Position numbers and translations under genes: made by a program
Source of the DNA: Polaromonas sp. JS666
GTDB lineage: Bacteria; Pseudomonadota; Gammaproteobacteria; Burkholderiales; Burkholderiaceae_C
DNA length: 64,000 nt
Assembly: GCF_000013865.1 (NCBI RefSeq)
Contig: NC_007948.1
Location: 3,844,001-3,908,000 of the forward strand
Direction of reading: 5' to 3'
Part shown: positions 28,601-37,213 of the stretch, piece after piece
Layout of the letters: each line of letters begins with the position of its first letter
Numbering within the stretch: the stretch's first letter is position 1
Notes under the pieces: generated by a model
What the model was told of the DNA's origin: nothing
The model's input: only the letters and a program-made list of their open reading frames with translations
Database searches by the model: none

Positions 28601-31600
28601 GGGACCGGGACTACCTGCATCAGCTGGCCCGGCAGACCTGGCAGTTTTTTGAGCGTTGCGTCGGGCCCGAAGACAACCACCTGCCGCCCGACAACCTGCA
28701 GCTGCTGCCCGAGCCGACCATAGCCCACCGCACGTCGCCCACCAACATCGGCCTGTACCTGCTGGCCACGGCATGCGCGCACGAGTTTGGATGGATCAGC
28801 ATCGCCGATCTTCTCGCGCGGCTGGAAGCCACGCTCGGCACGGTGGAGCGCCTGCCCAAGCACGATGGCCATCTGTTCAACTGGTATGAAACGCGCACGC
28901 TGCAGGTGCTGCTGCCCGCCTACGTGTCGACCGTGGACAGCGGCAACCTGGCGGGCCATCTGCTGGCCACTGCGCAGGCATGCCGGAAGTTAGTGGCCCC
29001 CACGCTTGTCGCTGCGCGTACTGCGCTTCCCCCCGAGGGGGCGCATTTCGCCTTGGGGCGGCCCGGCGGCGAAACCCTGGCCCCCACGCTTGTCGCTGCG
29101 CGTACTGCACTGCCCCCCGAGGGGGCTGAACTTGCTCGGGGCGGCCCTTCGCTGCGTTCGATGGCCCCCACGCTTGTCGCTTCCTTGACCGCGGAACAGG
29201 CCGTCAGCCTGAACCACCTTGCCGATCGCTGCGAGCGCCTGTGCATGGCGATGGACTTCAGCGGCCTTTACAGCGCCAAGCGTCACCTGTTTCACATCGG
29301 CTTGCGCGTGCACGAGCAGGCGCTGGATGCCAGCTACTACGACCTGATGGCCTCCGAGGCCAGGCTGACGAGCTTTCTGGCGATGGCCAAGGGCGACATA
29401 CCGCGGCGCCACTGGCTGGCACTGGGCCGCGCCTTCCTGACGGTCGGCATCACACCCGGGCTCAAGTCATGGTCCGGCTCCATGTTCGAGTACCTGATGC
29501 CCTCGCTGGTCATGACCGAACCCGACCAGGGCCTGCTGCATGTCTCGGGCCTCGCGGCGGTCAAGGAGCAGCAGGCTTTCGGCAGGGCGAACCACCTGCC
29601 CTGGGGAGTCTCCGAGTCCGCCTATCTGGCGCGGGACCATACCCTGGCTTACCAGTACTCGCCCTTCGGGGTGCCGCGGCTTGCCCTGCGCCGCACGCCA
29701 CCCGGTGACCGGGTCGTGGCACCGTATGCCAGCGTGATGGCCGCCATGTTCGCACCCCGGCAGGCGGTTGCCAACCTGCGCCGGCTCGAAGCGCTCGGCG
29801 CGCGCGGAGACTGCGGCTTCATGGATGCGGTGGATTTCACGGTCTCCCGGCAGCCGGCGGCACAGGCGCTCAGCGTGGTCTACAACTTCATGGCGCATCA
29901 CCAGGGCATGTCGCTGGTGGCGCTGTGCAATGTGCTGTGCGACGAGGCGCCGCGCCGCTGGTTCGCGTCGGCGCCGCTGGTGCAGGCCCACGAGTCGATG
30001 CTGCATGAGCGCACACCGCGCCAGATCATCGAGAGTGCCGATCCGCGCACCCTCCCGGAGCCCGACTCGATCGAGGAGGGGCCCCTGTACCACTCGCGCG
30101 ATGTGAATCCGGCGGCAACCGGATGGCAGCCGACGCAGCTGCTGTCCAACGGGCACTACAGCGTGGCACTGCGCGCCAGCGGCGCAGGCGTGAGCCGCTG
30201 GCGCGCGCAAAACCGCACGTACCACATCACACGCTGGCGCGACGACCTCCTGCGCGACGAGTACGGCACATTCATCTACCTTCGCACCGAAGGTCAGGCG
30301 CATGCCTCCTCTCTCACGTACCATCCCGCGCCGAATCCCGACTGGCATTACTCGGCCATGTTTCTCGCGGACCGGGTCCAGTTTGACGCGGTGTCGAGCG
30401 ACCTGGAGGTGACGACCAGCGTGCTGGTGAGTCCGGAGGACGACACCGAGATCCGCACGGTCACGCTGCACAACCTCTCCACGGCCACGATCACGCTGGA
30501 GGTGATTTCATGCCTTGAGGCGGTGCTGACCGACCCGCGCGCCGACGAGGCCCACCCCGCGTTTTCCAACCTGTTTGTGCAAACCGGGTGGCATCCCGAG
30601 TGGCGCGCCCTGATCCTGTCGCGCAAACCCCGGCTGCAGGAGGACCCAGGCATGGCCATGGCGCATTTCCTGGCCGATTCCGATGCCAATGTGCGGGCGA
30701 TCGACTTCATCGCCGACCGGCGCTCCTTCCTCGGGCGCAACCAGGTGCCCGGACAACCCGCATTGCAGGCGCAGGCCAGGCAGGCGGATGGTTCCCCCAT
30801 CAATGGGCTGGACCCCGTCGCTGGCCTGCGCGTGCGGGTGCGCATCCAGGCCGGCGGTGTGGCGCGGCTGACTTTTGCGACCGCCGCCGCGGAGACGACC
30901 GACGAGCTGGAGCCGCGCATCGACAAATACCTGCAGACAATGCATGTGGAGCGGGCCACCCGGATGGCCGCCACGCTGGCGCAGGTACGCCTGCGCGATC
31001 TGGGCGCGGATCCCGAAGAAAACGAGGCCCTGCAGGATCTCAACACGGCGCTGATGTACACGACGGCACGCCCAGGGACCGACCGTGGCCCGGTGGACCA
31101 GCGCCAGCTCTGGCGCTTCGGCCTGTCGGGCGACAAGCCCATCGTGCTGGTGCGCATTCACTCCAGCAACGGGCTGGGTCTCGTGCGTGCGCTGCTGCGC
31201 GCCCAACCCTGGTGGAGCTTTTGCGGCCTGGCGACCGATGTGGTGATCCTCAACAGCGAGGTCAACTCCTACCTGATGCCCCTGCAGCACAGCATCCTCG
31301 CCCTGCGCGACCATACCCTCCAGCAGGCGGAAAACAGCTTTCCGCGCAGCGATGTCGCCGGTTTTTTCCTGCTGCGCGACCACGAGGTGACACCCTCCGA
31401 AAAGGCCGCACTGTCCGGTCTGGCACGCATTACCCTCATCGCAGACGGACGCCCGCTCCAGCAGCAGGTGGCAGCCTGGAAGGACCTGGCCGCGCCGCCG
31501 CGCCGGAGCCAGCGAGCCGCCGCGCCCCTGCTCGAAGGGGCGGAAGGCTCCCCGTCCGCGCAACCTGTCTCGCCTGTCTCGCTGCAGGTGCCCGCCGGGC

Positions 31601-34002
31601 GCTTCGACGCCGCCACGGGAGAGTTTCAGTTCGAGGTCGATCGCCAGCACCGCCCGCCGCGCCCGTGGATCAACGTGATTTCGAATCCGTCCTTCGGTTT
31701 TCAGGTGTCCGAAGCGGGCGCCGGCTACACCTGGGCAGTCAACAGCCGCCTGCATCAACTCACCCCGTGGTCCAACGATCCGGTGCGGGATCCCGCTTTT
31801 GAACACTACCTGCTGCAAGACCTCGAAACGGGAAAGCCGCTCACCCTGAGTCCCGCCACCGAAAGTGGTTCACAGCAGACGTTCCGCGTGCGCCACGGCC
31901 AGGGCTACACCGTGTTTGAATGCCTGCACGGCGAGCTGAAGGTAGAAACCACCTTCTTTGCCGACCGCAGCGATGCCGTCAAGATCGTGCGGGTGCGGCT
32001 GCACCAGCAAGGCACCGGCAAGCGCCGTCTGCGCGCCCTGGCCATGGTGGAGTGGCAGATGGGCGCGGCACGGCACGACCGGCGCACCGTCCACGCCTGG
32101 AAAGCCCAGGATCTGCCCGCCGTACTGGCGCAGCAACGCGAGGGCCGTGCCGGCTTCGGCGGCAGCAGCGCCTTTTTGTCGCTGACCGGCCTGTCCGGTC
32201 CGCTGCAGTGGACGTGCGACCGTCGCGAATTTTTCGATGCCGCCGGTAGCCTGGTACTGCCCGGCTTGCTGGGGCAGCAGACCGGGAGTGGCGTAGACCC
32301 CTGTGCGGCGCTCGCCGGAGAGTTCAACCTGTCGGCCGGCCAGAGCCTGGACCTGTGCTTCATGCTGGGCCATGCCGGCGATGCCGCAGGCGCCGAGCAA
32401 CTGGCACGCACCTGGCAAGTCAGGGATATTGACGAGGCCCTGGCGGGCGTCAGGAACCTCTGGGCCGGCCTGCTCGGCAAAGTCGAGGTACGCACGCCCG
32501 ACCCGCTGTTTGACGCGCTGGTCAACCGCTGGCTGATCTACCAGACCCTCACCTCGCGTCTGTGGTCCAAGGCGGGCTTTTACCAGGCTGGCGGAGCGTT
32601 CGGGTTTCGCGACCAGTTGCAGGACGCGATGGCCTTTGCGCTGATCGAGCCGCAACGGCTGCGCGGGCAGATTCTTCTCAATGCCTCACGCCAGTTTCCC
32701 GAGGGCGATGTGCAGCATTGGTGGCACGCCCCCGGCGGCGAAGGCGTGCGCACACATTTTTCGGACGACCTGCTGTGGCTTCCCTATGCCTGCGCGCACT
32801 ACATTGCGGTGACGGGCGATGCCGGCATTCTTGACGAGGCCGTGGCGTTTATTGAAGGGGCGGCCATACCCGACGGCGCGGAGGACGCCTATTACCCGCC
32901 CAAGACCAGCGATGAAACAGCGTCGGTCTTTGAGCACTGCGCGCGCGCCATAGACCGCAGCCTCGCGGTGGGCGCTCACGGCCTGCCCCTGATGGGCACT
33001 GGCGACTGGAACGACGGCATGAACCGCGTGGGCCATGAGGGACGCGGCGAATCCGTCTGGCTGGCCTGGTTTTTGTGCAGCGTGGTTGCGCAGTTCAGTC
33101 CCCTGGCGCAGGCCCGGGGCGAACGGGCCCGCATGGACCGCTGGAACGCCAGCCGCGCGGGCTGGGTCGCAGCGCTGCACCGCGACGGCTGGGATGGCCA
33201 GTGGTTTCGCCGCGCCTTCTTTGACAACGGTGCACCCCTGGGTTCATCGGTCAATGAAGAGTGCCGGATTGACCTGATCGCGCAGGCCTGGTCGGTGCTG
33301 TCGGAGGCCTCCAGCGCCCCCTACACCGAACCGGCCATACAAGCCATGACCCGCGAACTGATAGACCCCGAGGCCGGCCTGCTGCGCCTGCTGCACCCGC
33401 CGTTCGCCACCTCGGAAAACAACCCGGGCTACATTCAGGCCTACCCTCCCGGCATCCGGGAAAATGGCGGACAGTATTCGCACGCCGGCGTCTGGGCCCT
33501 GATGGCGCAAGTGAAAACAGGCGACGCCGAAGCGGCCTGGGAAAGCTTCAAGGCGCTGAGCCCCGCCCACCGCAGCAGGCACCCGCAACACGGGCCGCAA
33601 TACGAGATCGAACCCTATGTGATGGCGGGCGATGTTTACAGCGCTGCGCCCTATGTCGGTCGCGGCGGCTGGAGCTGGTACACCGGCTCCGCCGCATGGC
33701 TGCACAGGGCCGCGCTGGAAAACCTCATCGGCCTGCAGGTGCGCCAGGGCGAGTTTTGCATGTCACCCTGCCTGCCGGCCCACTGGCCTTCGGTGGAGGT
33801 CACGCTCAGGCTGCAGGGGCGCGTCATCCACATCCGCTGGCAGCGCGCCGGTGTCGCAACCAGCAGCGACTTCAAGCCCGAGTACACGGTGCAGCCCGGA
33901 CAGTGGCTGGCGCTCGCGGCGCTGGGGCCACGCACTGCACTGCTCGTTCAGGAGGGTGCCGTCACCAACGCCCCATTAACGCCAGCGGCTGTCTTTAGCT
34001 GA
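25621..34002 (+). CDS. Cyclic beta-glucan synthase, NdvB/ChvB family (GT84-GH94)
   Basis: The 2793-aa inner-membrane enzyme starts at GTG 25621. In this family one protein primes, elongates and cyclises periplasmic beta-1,2-glucan. The glycosyltransferase domain has VLVVIPAMLSS near 490, the DSD motif LTLDSDTTLP near 627, and RWTRGDWQLLPLM near 776, a QxxRW-like acceptor motif. Membrane segments lie near 410-455, 812-860 and 940-980. Two beta-sandwich modules begin near 1500 and 2018. The C-terminal GH94-like phosphorylase domain has GTGDWNDGMNRVG near 2460 and GGWSWYTGSAAW. Residues about 1125-1188 are a translated DNA repeat. Glucan linkage in this organism is assumed from family membership. 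Confidence 0.92.
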   Translation: MKTAPIERLESLSPYARKVIFSQRDELQEPIRAEFFGAQRFEQHGRSLAAAQTVRPAGSPARGPSFFPRVKENIAALRQAYDYIALTSQSGHYVTPAAEWLLDNFHLIEAQLQQIQEGVPHRYYADLPKLADKPLEGLPRVYGIAWAYVAHTDSVLDPVLFTAFLHAYQEVSELTLGELWALPTTLRVVLLENLRRMADRIAWNKVAWEVAHAIWDSADTMSVQALDNLHQCLCSRGLERNYLTQLWQRMPAERLDSAAPLVGWIEHHCPDGLALIGEGQTSQVAANLTVGNIITTLRLIGQVEWAELIEPVSHSLQVLRRLPSFSRESEMTRQQITRAMERLSQQSGRSERAVAEAVLAAARQPNNSMVARTAGYYLMGPGRPLLEAALRPTGTPLKALPATLTRRAWRLPLYAAVWLAGTVATLWWAVPAPAAMHWAGWVGVFLMAWPASEAVASLIHRLIAESTRIQPLARLDFSAGIPAEHRVLVVIPAMLSSTASNSELVHRLGLHWLASREIHAQYALLTDWVDADTPTLPGDQALLDDALASLRALNRRYPPAAGALPRFVLLHRPRTWSPTERRWMGWERKRGKLEMLLRQLAEGSASAFVPASPDMRLADGVRYVLTLDSDTTLPAGALRELVSIAAHPLNAPQIDRKGHRVTAGYGILQPRVVTPLSAHHERSPFHAMFAGQCGLDPYGSSASDLYQDVFGQGTFTGKGLLHVAAVHAVLDQRLPEGAVLSHDLLEGSITRCGYVSDVVLLEDHPHHTGVAASRVHRWTRGDWQLLPLMLRARHFGIDALGVWRMTDNLRRSLVAPAALALLVWVIFTGALPLVTTLAFVLSAYLAGPLMGALAGLVPTRRGIAWLHFFHVGLREVARSFAASAWQFSQLAVQAGLISDAIARALWRMAVSHRRLLEWTMAAQAQAQAKYTMGAFLRRHAAASLLCVGLAVAACWSPHPWAGPALFLLWAMAPLTSWWASKPAARPPGLTMDAGDRDYLHQLARQTWQFFERCVGPEDNHLPPDNLQLLPEPTIAHRTSPTNIGLYLLATACAHEFGWISIADLLARLEATLGTVERLPKHDGHLFNWYETRTLQVLLPAYVSTVDSGNLAGHLLATAQACRKLVAPTLVAARTALPPEGAHFALGRPGGETLAPTLVAARTALPPEGAELARGGPSLRSMAPTLVASLTAEQAVSLNHLADRCERLCMAMDFSGLYSAKRHLFHIGLRVHEQALDASYYDLMASEARLTSFLAMAKGDIPRRHWLALGRAFLTVGITPGLKSWSGSMFEYLMPSLVMTEPDQGLLHVSGLAAVKEQQAFGRANHLPWGVSESAYLARDHTLAYQYSPFGVPRLALRRTPPGDRVVAPYASVMAAMFAPRQAVANLRRLEALGARGDCGFMDAVDFTVSRQPAAQALSVVYNFMAHHQGMSLVALCNVLCDEAPRRWFASAPLVQAHESMLHERTPRQIIESADPRTLPEPDSIEEGPLYHSRDVNPAATGWQPTQLLSNGHYSVALRASGAGVSRWRAQNRTYHITRWRDDLLRDEYGTFIYLRTEGQAHASSLTYHPAPNPDWHYSAMFLADRVQFDAVSSDLEVTTSVLVSPEDDTEIRTVTLHNLSTATITLEVISCLEAVLTDPRADEAHPAFSNLFVQTGWHPEWRALILSRKPRLQEDPGMAMAHFLADSDANVRAIDFIADRRSFLGRNQVPGQPALQAQARQADGSPINGLDPVAGLRVRVRIQAGGVARLTFATAAAETTDELEPRIDKYLQTMHVERATRMAATLAQVRLRDLGADPEENEALQDLNTALMYTTARPGTDRGPVDQRQLWRFGLSGDKPIVLVRIHSSNGLGLVRALLRAQPWWSFCGLATDVVILNSEVNSYLMPLQHSILALRDHTLQQAENSFPRSDVAGFFLLRDHEVTPSEKAALSGLARITLIADGRPLQQQVAAWKDLAAPPRRSQRAAAPLLEGAEGSPSAQPVSPVSLQVPAGRFDAATGEFQFEVDRQHRPPRPWINVISNPSFGFQVSEAGAGYTWAVNSRLHQLTPWSNDPVRDPAFEHYLLQDLETGKPLTLSPATESGSQQTFRVRHGQGYTVFECLHGELKVETTFFADRSDAVKIVRVRLHQQGTGKRRLRALAMVEWQMGAARHDRRTVHAWKAQDLPAVLAQQREGRAGFGGSSAFLSLTGLSGPLQWTCDRREFFDAAGSLVLPGLLGQQTGSGVDPCAALAGEFNLSAGQSLDLCFMLGHAGDAAGAEQLARTWQVRDIDEALAGVRNLWAGLLGKVEVRTPDPLFDALVNRWLIYQTLTSRLWSKAGFYQAGGAFGFRDQLQDAMAFALIEPQRLRGQILLNASRQFPEGDVQHWWHAPGGEGVRTHFSDDLLWLPYACAHYIAVTGDAGILDEAVAFIEGAAIPDGAEDAYYPPKTSDETASVFEHCARAIDRSLAVGAHGLPLMGTGDWNDGMNRVGHEGRGESVWLAWFLCSVVAQFSPLAQARGERARMDRWNASRAGWVAALHRDGWDGQWFRRAFFDNGAPLGSSVNEECRIDLIAQAWSVLSEASSAPYTEPAIQAMTRELIDPEAGLLRLLHPPFATSENNPGYIQAYPPGIRENGGQYSHAGVWALMAQVKTGDAEAAWESFKALSPAHRSRHPQHGPQYEIEPYVMAGDVYSAAPYVGRGGWSWYTGSAAWLHRAALENLIGLQVRQGEFCMSPCLPAHWPSVEVTLRLQGRVIHIRWQRAGVATSSDFKPEYTVQPGQWLALAALGPRTALLVQEGAVTNAPLTPAAVFS
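28995..29184 (+). repeat. Tandem dispersed repeat (2.3 units) translated within the glucan synthase
   Basis: Two 84-bp units start GGCCCCCACGCTTGTCGCT at 28995 and 29079, and a partial third starts at 29163. Each has CCCCCCGAGGGGG and GGGGCGGCCC. They encode APTLVAARTALPPEGA twice, then APTLVAS. The units are the same family as those in hemX, but here the opposite strand is read as protein. Both flanks (HLLATAQACRK and AEQAVSLNHLADRC) look like continuous native enzyme. Confidence 0.88.
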
Positions 34003-34068
34003 CACTTTGCAGGGGATCTGGTGGCCCTTCCCACCTGCGCCAGGCCAGCACACCCGGTGGCGGCGAAG

Positions 34069-34848
34069 TCAGCCTTGATCCGGCAGGTCGGTCTGCGCCG
34101 CCTTTTCGCGCGTGTAGGCCGCGTGCAGATGCGCCGGCGTGGCGGACTTGCGGCGCATGCGGATATTGAGCATCTCCACCGACAGCGAGAAGGCCATCGC
34201 AAAGTACACAAAGCCCTTGGGTACGTGGTACTCGAAACCTTCCGCAATCAGCACCACACCGACCACGACCAGGAACGACAGTGCCAGCATCTTGATGGTC
34301 GGGTGGTCAGACACAAAGCGCCCAATGGCGCCGGCAAACAGCATCATCAGGCCGACCGAGACAATGACGGCGGCGATCATCACCGGCAGGCTGTCCACCA
34401 TCCCCACGGCCGTGATGATGGAGTCCAGCGAAAAAACCATGTCCACCACCATGATCTGCACAATGACAGCGGCAAACGTGGCCTGCACCGCACTGGAGGC
34501 GTGGCCTTCCTCGCCTTCCAGCGACTGGTGAATTTCCCCGGTGCTCTTCCAGATGAGGAACAGGCCGCCACATATCAGGATCAGGTCGCGTCCTGAAATT
34601 TCCTGGCCGATCACGGTAAACACCGGCGCTGTCAGACCCACAATCCACGACAGCACCATGAGCAGCCCGACACGTATGAACATGGCCATGAACAGACCCA
34701 GACGGCGCGCCACTTCTTGCCGCGCCTTGGGCAGCTTGTCGACCAGAATCGAAATGAACACGATGTTGTCAATGCCCAGCACCAGCTCCAGCGCGGTGAG
34801 CGTGGCAAAGGCAATCCAGGCTTGCGGGTCGGTGAGCAGCTCCATCAT
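34069..34848 (-). CDS. TerC family integral membrane protein
   Basis: The 259-aa protein has about seven hydrophobic segments and the TerC signature ALELVLGIDNIVFISILVDKLP near the N-terminus, with a second acidic membrane motif VVDMVFSLDSIITAVGM in the middle. The Asp-containing membrane motifs suggest metal (probably Mn) or ion transport, as shown for several TerC/Alx proteins. The C-terminal cytoplasmic tail is short and basic. It lies on the opposite strand to the glucan synthase and is not obviously linked to it. Confidence 0.9.
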   Translation of the reverse strand: MMELLTDPQAWIAFATLTALELVLGIDNIVFISILVDKLPKARQEVARRLGLFMAMFIRVGLLMVLSWIVGLTAPVFTVIGQEISGRDLILICGGLFLIWKSTGEIHQSLEGEEGHASSAVQATFAAVIVQIMVVDMVFSLDSIITAVGMVDSLPVMIAAVIVSVGLMMLFAGAIGRFVSDHPTIKMLALSFLVVVGVVLIAEGFEYHVPKGFVYFAMAFSLSVEMLNIRMRRKSATPAHLHAAYTREKAAQTDLPDQG

Positions 34849-34906
34849 GGCATGGCCTCTTTCTTTTTTTCAATGATCCAGTGCGGCCATGGTAGCGACC
34901 GCAGAA

Positions 34907-35095
34907 GTTTTACACCAGTAGGGGCCGCGGGACTGGCTTTGCCAGACCGCAGGCGCAGCGGCCCCCGAGGGGCTGGAGCCCGCGGCTCCAAGCCTGCCTG
35001 CGCAGGCTTGGACGGGCGACAGAGGCGAAGCGTCTCGCGAGCCGCGGCCTGCAAGGCCTCGGGAGCTACACGCAGTGAGCGACCGTGGGGGCCTC
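34907..35095 (-). repeat. Palindrome-rich intergenic repeat between terC and the AI-2E gene
   Basis: Read on the minus strand it starts GGCCCCCACGGTCGCTCA, then CTGCGTGTAGCTCCC, and continues as a chain of hairpins, for example CCAAGCCTGC with GCAGGCTTGG, GGAGCCGCGGGCTCC and CTGGCAAAGCCAG. It is a long, diverged member of the family found inside hemX and the glucan synthase. It fills almost the entire 251-bp gap; no gene is seen. Confidence 0.75.
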
Positions 35096-35099
35096 ATTT

Positions 35100-36272
35100 C
35101 TAAGAGCCCAGAAACTCGCCAATGGGTTTCAGGTCATCGATCCGGTCGCACACGGACTTGACGATCATCAGAATGGGTATGCCGAGCAACAAGCCCCACA
35201 CGCCCCACAACCAGCCCCAGGCCAGCAGCCCGACAAACACCGCTACCGGGCTCAGGCGGCTGGCGCGGCTGGTGAGCCAGGGGGTGAACAGGTTGCCCAC
35301 CAGCATGTGGATGAACAGCGAGGCGCCGGCCACCACGATCGCCATGTCGAGCGAACCAAACTGCAAAAACCCCACCAGCCCCGACGCGCCCGCCGTCACC
35401 AGCGAACCCACATAAGGCACGAGGTTCAGCACACCGGCGGCAATGCCCCACACTGCCGCGTTGTCCAGTCCGATGATCAGCAGGGCCAGCCAGGTCAGCA
35501 CCCCCACCAACGCACTGGCCAGCAGCTGCACCTGCAGGTAGCGCTGGATCTGCCCGGTGATCTCATGCAGGGCCTGCAGCGTGATTTTCTTGCTGCTGAA
35601 GCCGGGTGCCAGCTTGATCAGCTTGCGGCAGAAGGTGTCGCCGGAGAGCATCAGGAAGTAGGTCAGGAAAACCACCACGGTGAACTGGCCTATCAGCGTG
35701 AGCAGGCCGAGGGTTCCTGTCCACAGATAGTCCCGCACATTGAACGTTGCCGTCTCAACGACGACCCGCATGGCGCCCCGGGATGATCCGGGAGAGGCGG
35801 TACCACTTTCACGCGCCGCCTGTTCGATCTGGGAGGCGGCTTTCTGCACGTTTTCCAGAGCGCCGTCCGGCTTGCCGGCACGCGTTTTCACCGCCTGCCT
35901 GAATTTTTGTGCCGCCAGCGGCAACGACTCCAGCAGTTGCGAAGCCTCATTGCGCAGCGAATACGCAGTCGAGCCGATCGCGCCCAGAATGGCCAGCAGC
36001 AGCACCGCGGCACTGAGCCAGCGTGGCACGCGTTTGAGTTCCAGCCAATTGACCACGGGCGACAGCGCATAGCTGAAGAGGAGACCGAGCATGAGGGGAA
36101 TGAAGACCGCCTTGGCCCAATGGAGCATGAACAGGCTGGCCAGCACTGCCAGGATTACCAGCGAGACATTGCGGATGTCTACCGGCATGTGCAGCAGCAG
36201 CCGTTCCGGCTCCGGCAAAAGCGCCGCCTCCGTCTCGGCAAGCGGCGTATCTTTTGCGGCTTCTTCAGTCAT
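35100..36272 (-). CDS. AI-2E transporter family (PerM/UPF0118) membrane protein
   Basis: The 390-aa protein has 7-8 spans: paired N-terminal segments (VSLVILAVLASLFMLHWAKAVFIPLML), VLLLAILGAIGSTAYSL, a long soluble loop with an Ala/Ser/Gly-rich stretch (about residues 130-180), and the C-terminal cluster ending LLAWGWLWGVWGLLLGIPILMIVK, the family hallmark. Members export autoinducer-2 or act as Na+/H+ antiporters; substrate cannot be told from sequence. The stop is immediately followed by the repeat. Confidence 0.9.
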   Translation of the reverse strand: MTEEAAKDTPLAETEAALLPEPERLLLHMPVDIRNVSLVILAVLASLFMLHWAKAVFIPLMLGLLFSYALSPVVNWLELKRVPRWLSAAVLLLAILGAIGSTAYSLRNEASQLLESLPLAAQKFRQAVKTRAGKPDGALENVQKAASQIEQAARESGTASPGSSRGAMRVVVETATFNVRDYLWTGTLGLLTLIGQFTVVVFLTYFLMLSGDTFCRKLIKLAPGFSSKKITLQALHEITGQIQRYLQVQLLASALVGVLTWLALLIIGLDNAAVWGIAAGVLNLVPYVGSLVTAGASGLVGFLQFGSLDMAIVVAGASLFIHMLVGNLFTPWLTSRASRLSPVAVFVGLLAWGWLWGVWGLLLGIPILMIVKSVCDRIDDLKPIGEFLGS

Positions 36273-36472
36273 TGTTGCTCCTCATGGACCCCGCAGCTGC
36301 CGGCTTTGCCCGTCGTACCAGCAAAACCCCGCGAAAAACCCGCGTGGGGCAGTCCCCCGTCATCGTTATGCCTCCATTGGGCCTGAACAACCCGCCTGCC
36401 GGTGTAGGACGCAGGCACCGGAAGGAATCAGCTGCCGCCCCCGGTGCCGCCAGCCCCGAGTCGGCCCGCCCG

Positions 36473-37213
36473 TCATCCCGCAATCGCCTCACGCACCGCA
36501 CTGAGCTGGCGGCGCGACACGGCCAGCAATTCGTCGATACCGTTAAGCCGCACCGCCCAGCCTTCGCCTTCCTCGGGATCAAAATGCTTTTCGAGCGCGC
36601 GCACGGCGCGCCGCGCGATCAGCGCATTGCGGTGTATGCGTATGAACTGCGCGGCATGACGCTCTTCCAGCTCGCTCAGTGATCCGTCGAGGATGTAGCT
36701 GCGGCTGGCGGTGCGCACCGTGATGTATTTCAGCTCGGCCTTCAGGTAGAGCACCTCGGCCAGCGGCACCCGCTCCGTGCGCCCCCGGTCCTGGATGATG
36801 AGCATCTCCCGCGATGCATCCGCCTGCGGCCCCAGCACGGTCTGCGCAAGCCGGCTCACCTTCTGCAGCGCCTGCTGCAGGCGCTCCAGCCGTACCGGCT
36901 TGGTCAGGTAGTCGATGGCTTCCAGCTCGAAAGCCTGCACGGCATGCTCGGAATGCGCCGTGACAAACACCACGGCCGGCGGCCGGGGCAGGGCCGCAAT
37001 GGTGCGGGCCAGCGCCATGCCGTCAACGCCCGGCATGCGGATGTCCAGCAACACCGCATCGAAGCTGTCCTGCCGCAGGGCGTGCATGGCCTGCAGCGCA
37101 TCGCAGGCTTCAGCAGCCACCACCGCCTGCGGTGCCGTGCAGTCGCCCAGCAGGGTGCGCAGGCGCGAGCGGGCGAGTGCTTCATCATCAACCAGCAGTA
37201 CCTTGAGTTTCAT
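36473..37213 (-). CDS. LytTR-type response regulator (AlgR-like)
   Basis: The 246-aa regulator has a receiver domain (VLLVDDEALARSRLRTLL; phosphorylation site Asp57 in VLLDIRMPGVDGM; Lys in TKPV) and a C-terminal LytTR DNA-binding domain (about residues 140-240, with FIRIHRNALIARRAVRALEKHF). Its ATG overlaps the stop of the kinase gene (ATGA). AlgR-type regulators control surface polysaccharides, twitching and virulence in Pseudomonas; the regulon here is unknown. Confidence 0.92.
   Translation of the reverse strand: MKLKVLLVDDEALARSRLRTLLGDCTAPQAVVAAEACDALQAMHALRQDSFDAVLLDIRMPGVDGMALARTIAALPRPPAVVFVTAHSEHAVQAFELEAIDYLTKPVRLERLQQALQKVSRLAQTVLGPQADASREMLIIQDRGRTERVPLAEVLYLKAELKYITVRTASRSYILDGSLSELEERHAAQFIRIHRNALIARRAVRALEKHFDPEEGEGWAVRLNGIDELLAVSRRQLSAVREAIAG

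Noticed and set aside
28995..29184. CRISPR-like regular repeat spacing
   Set aside because: Units are contiguous 84-bp tandem copies with no unique spacers and lie inside a coding frame; no cas genes in the window.
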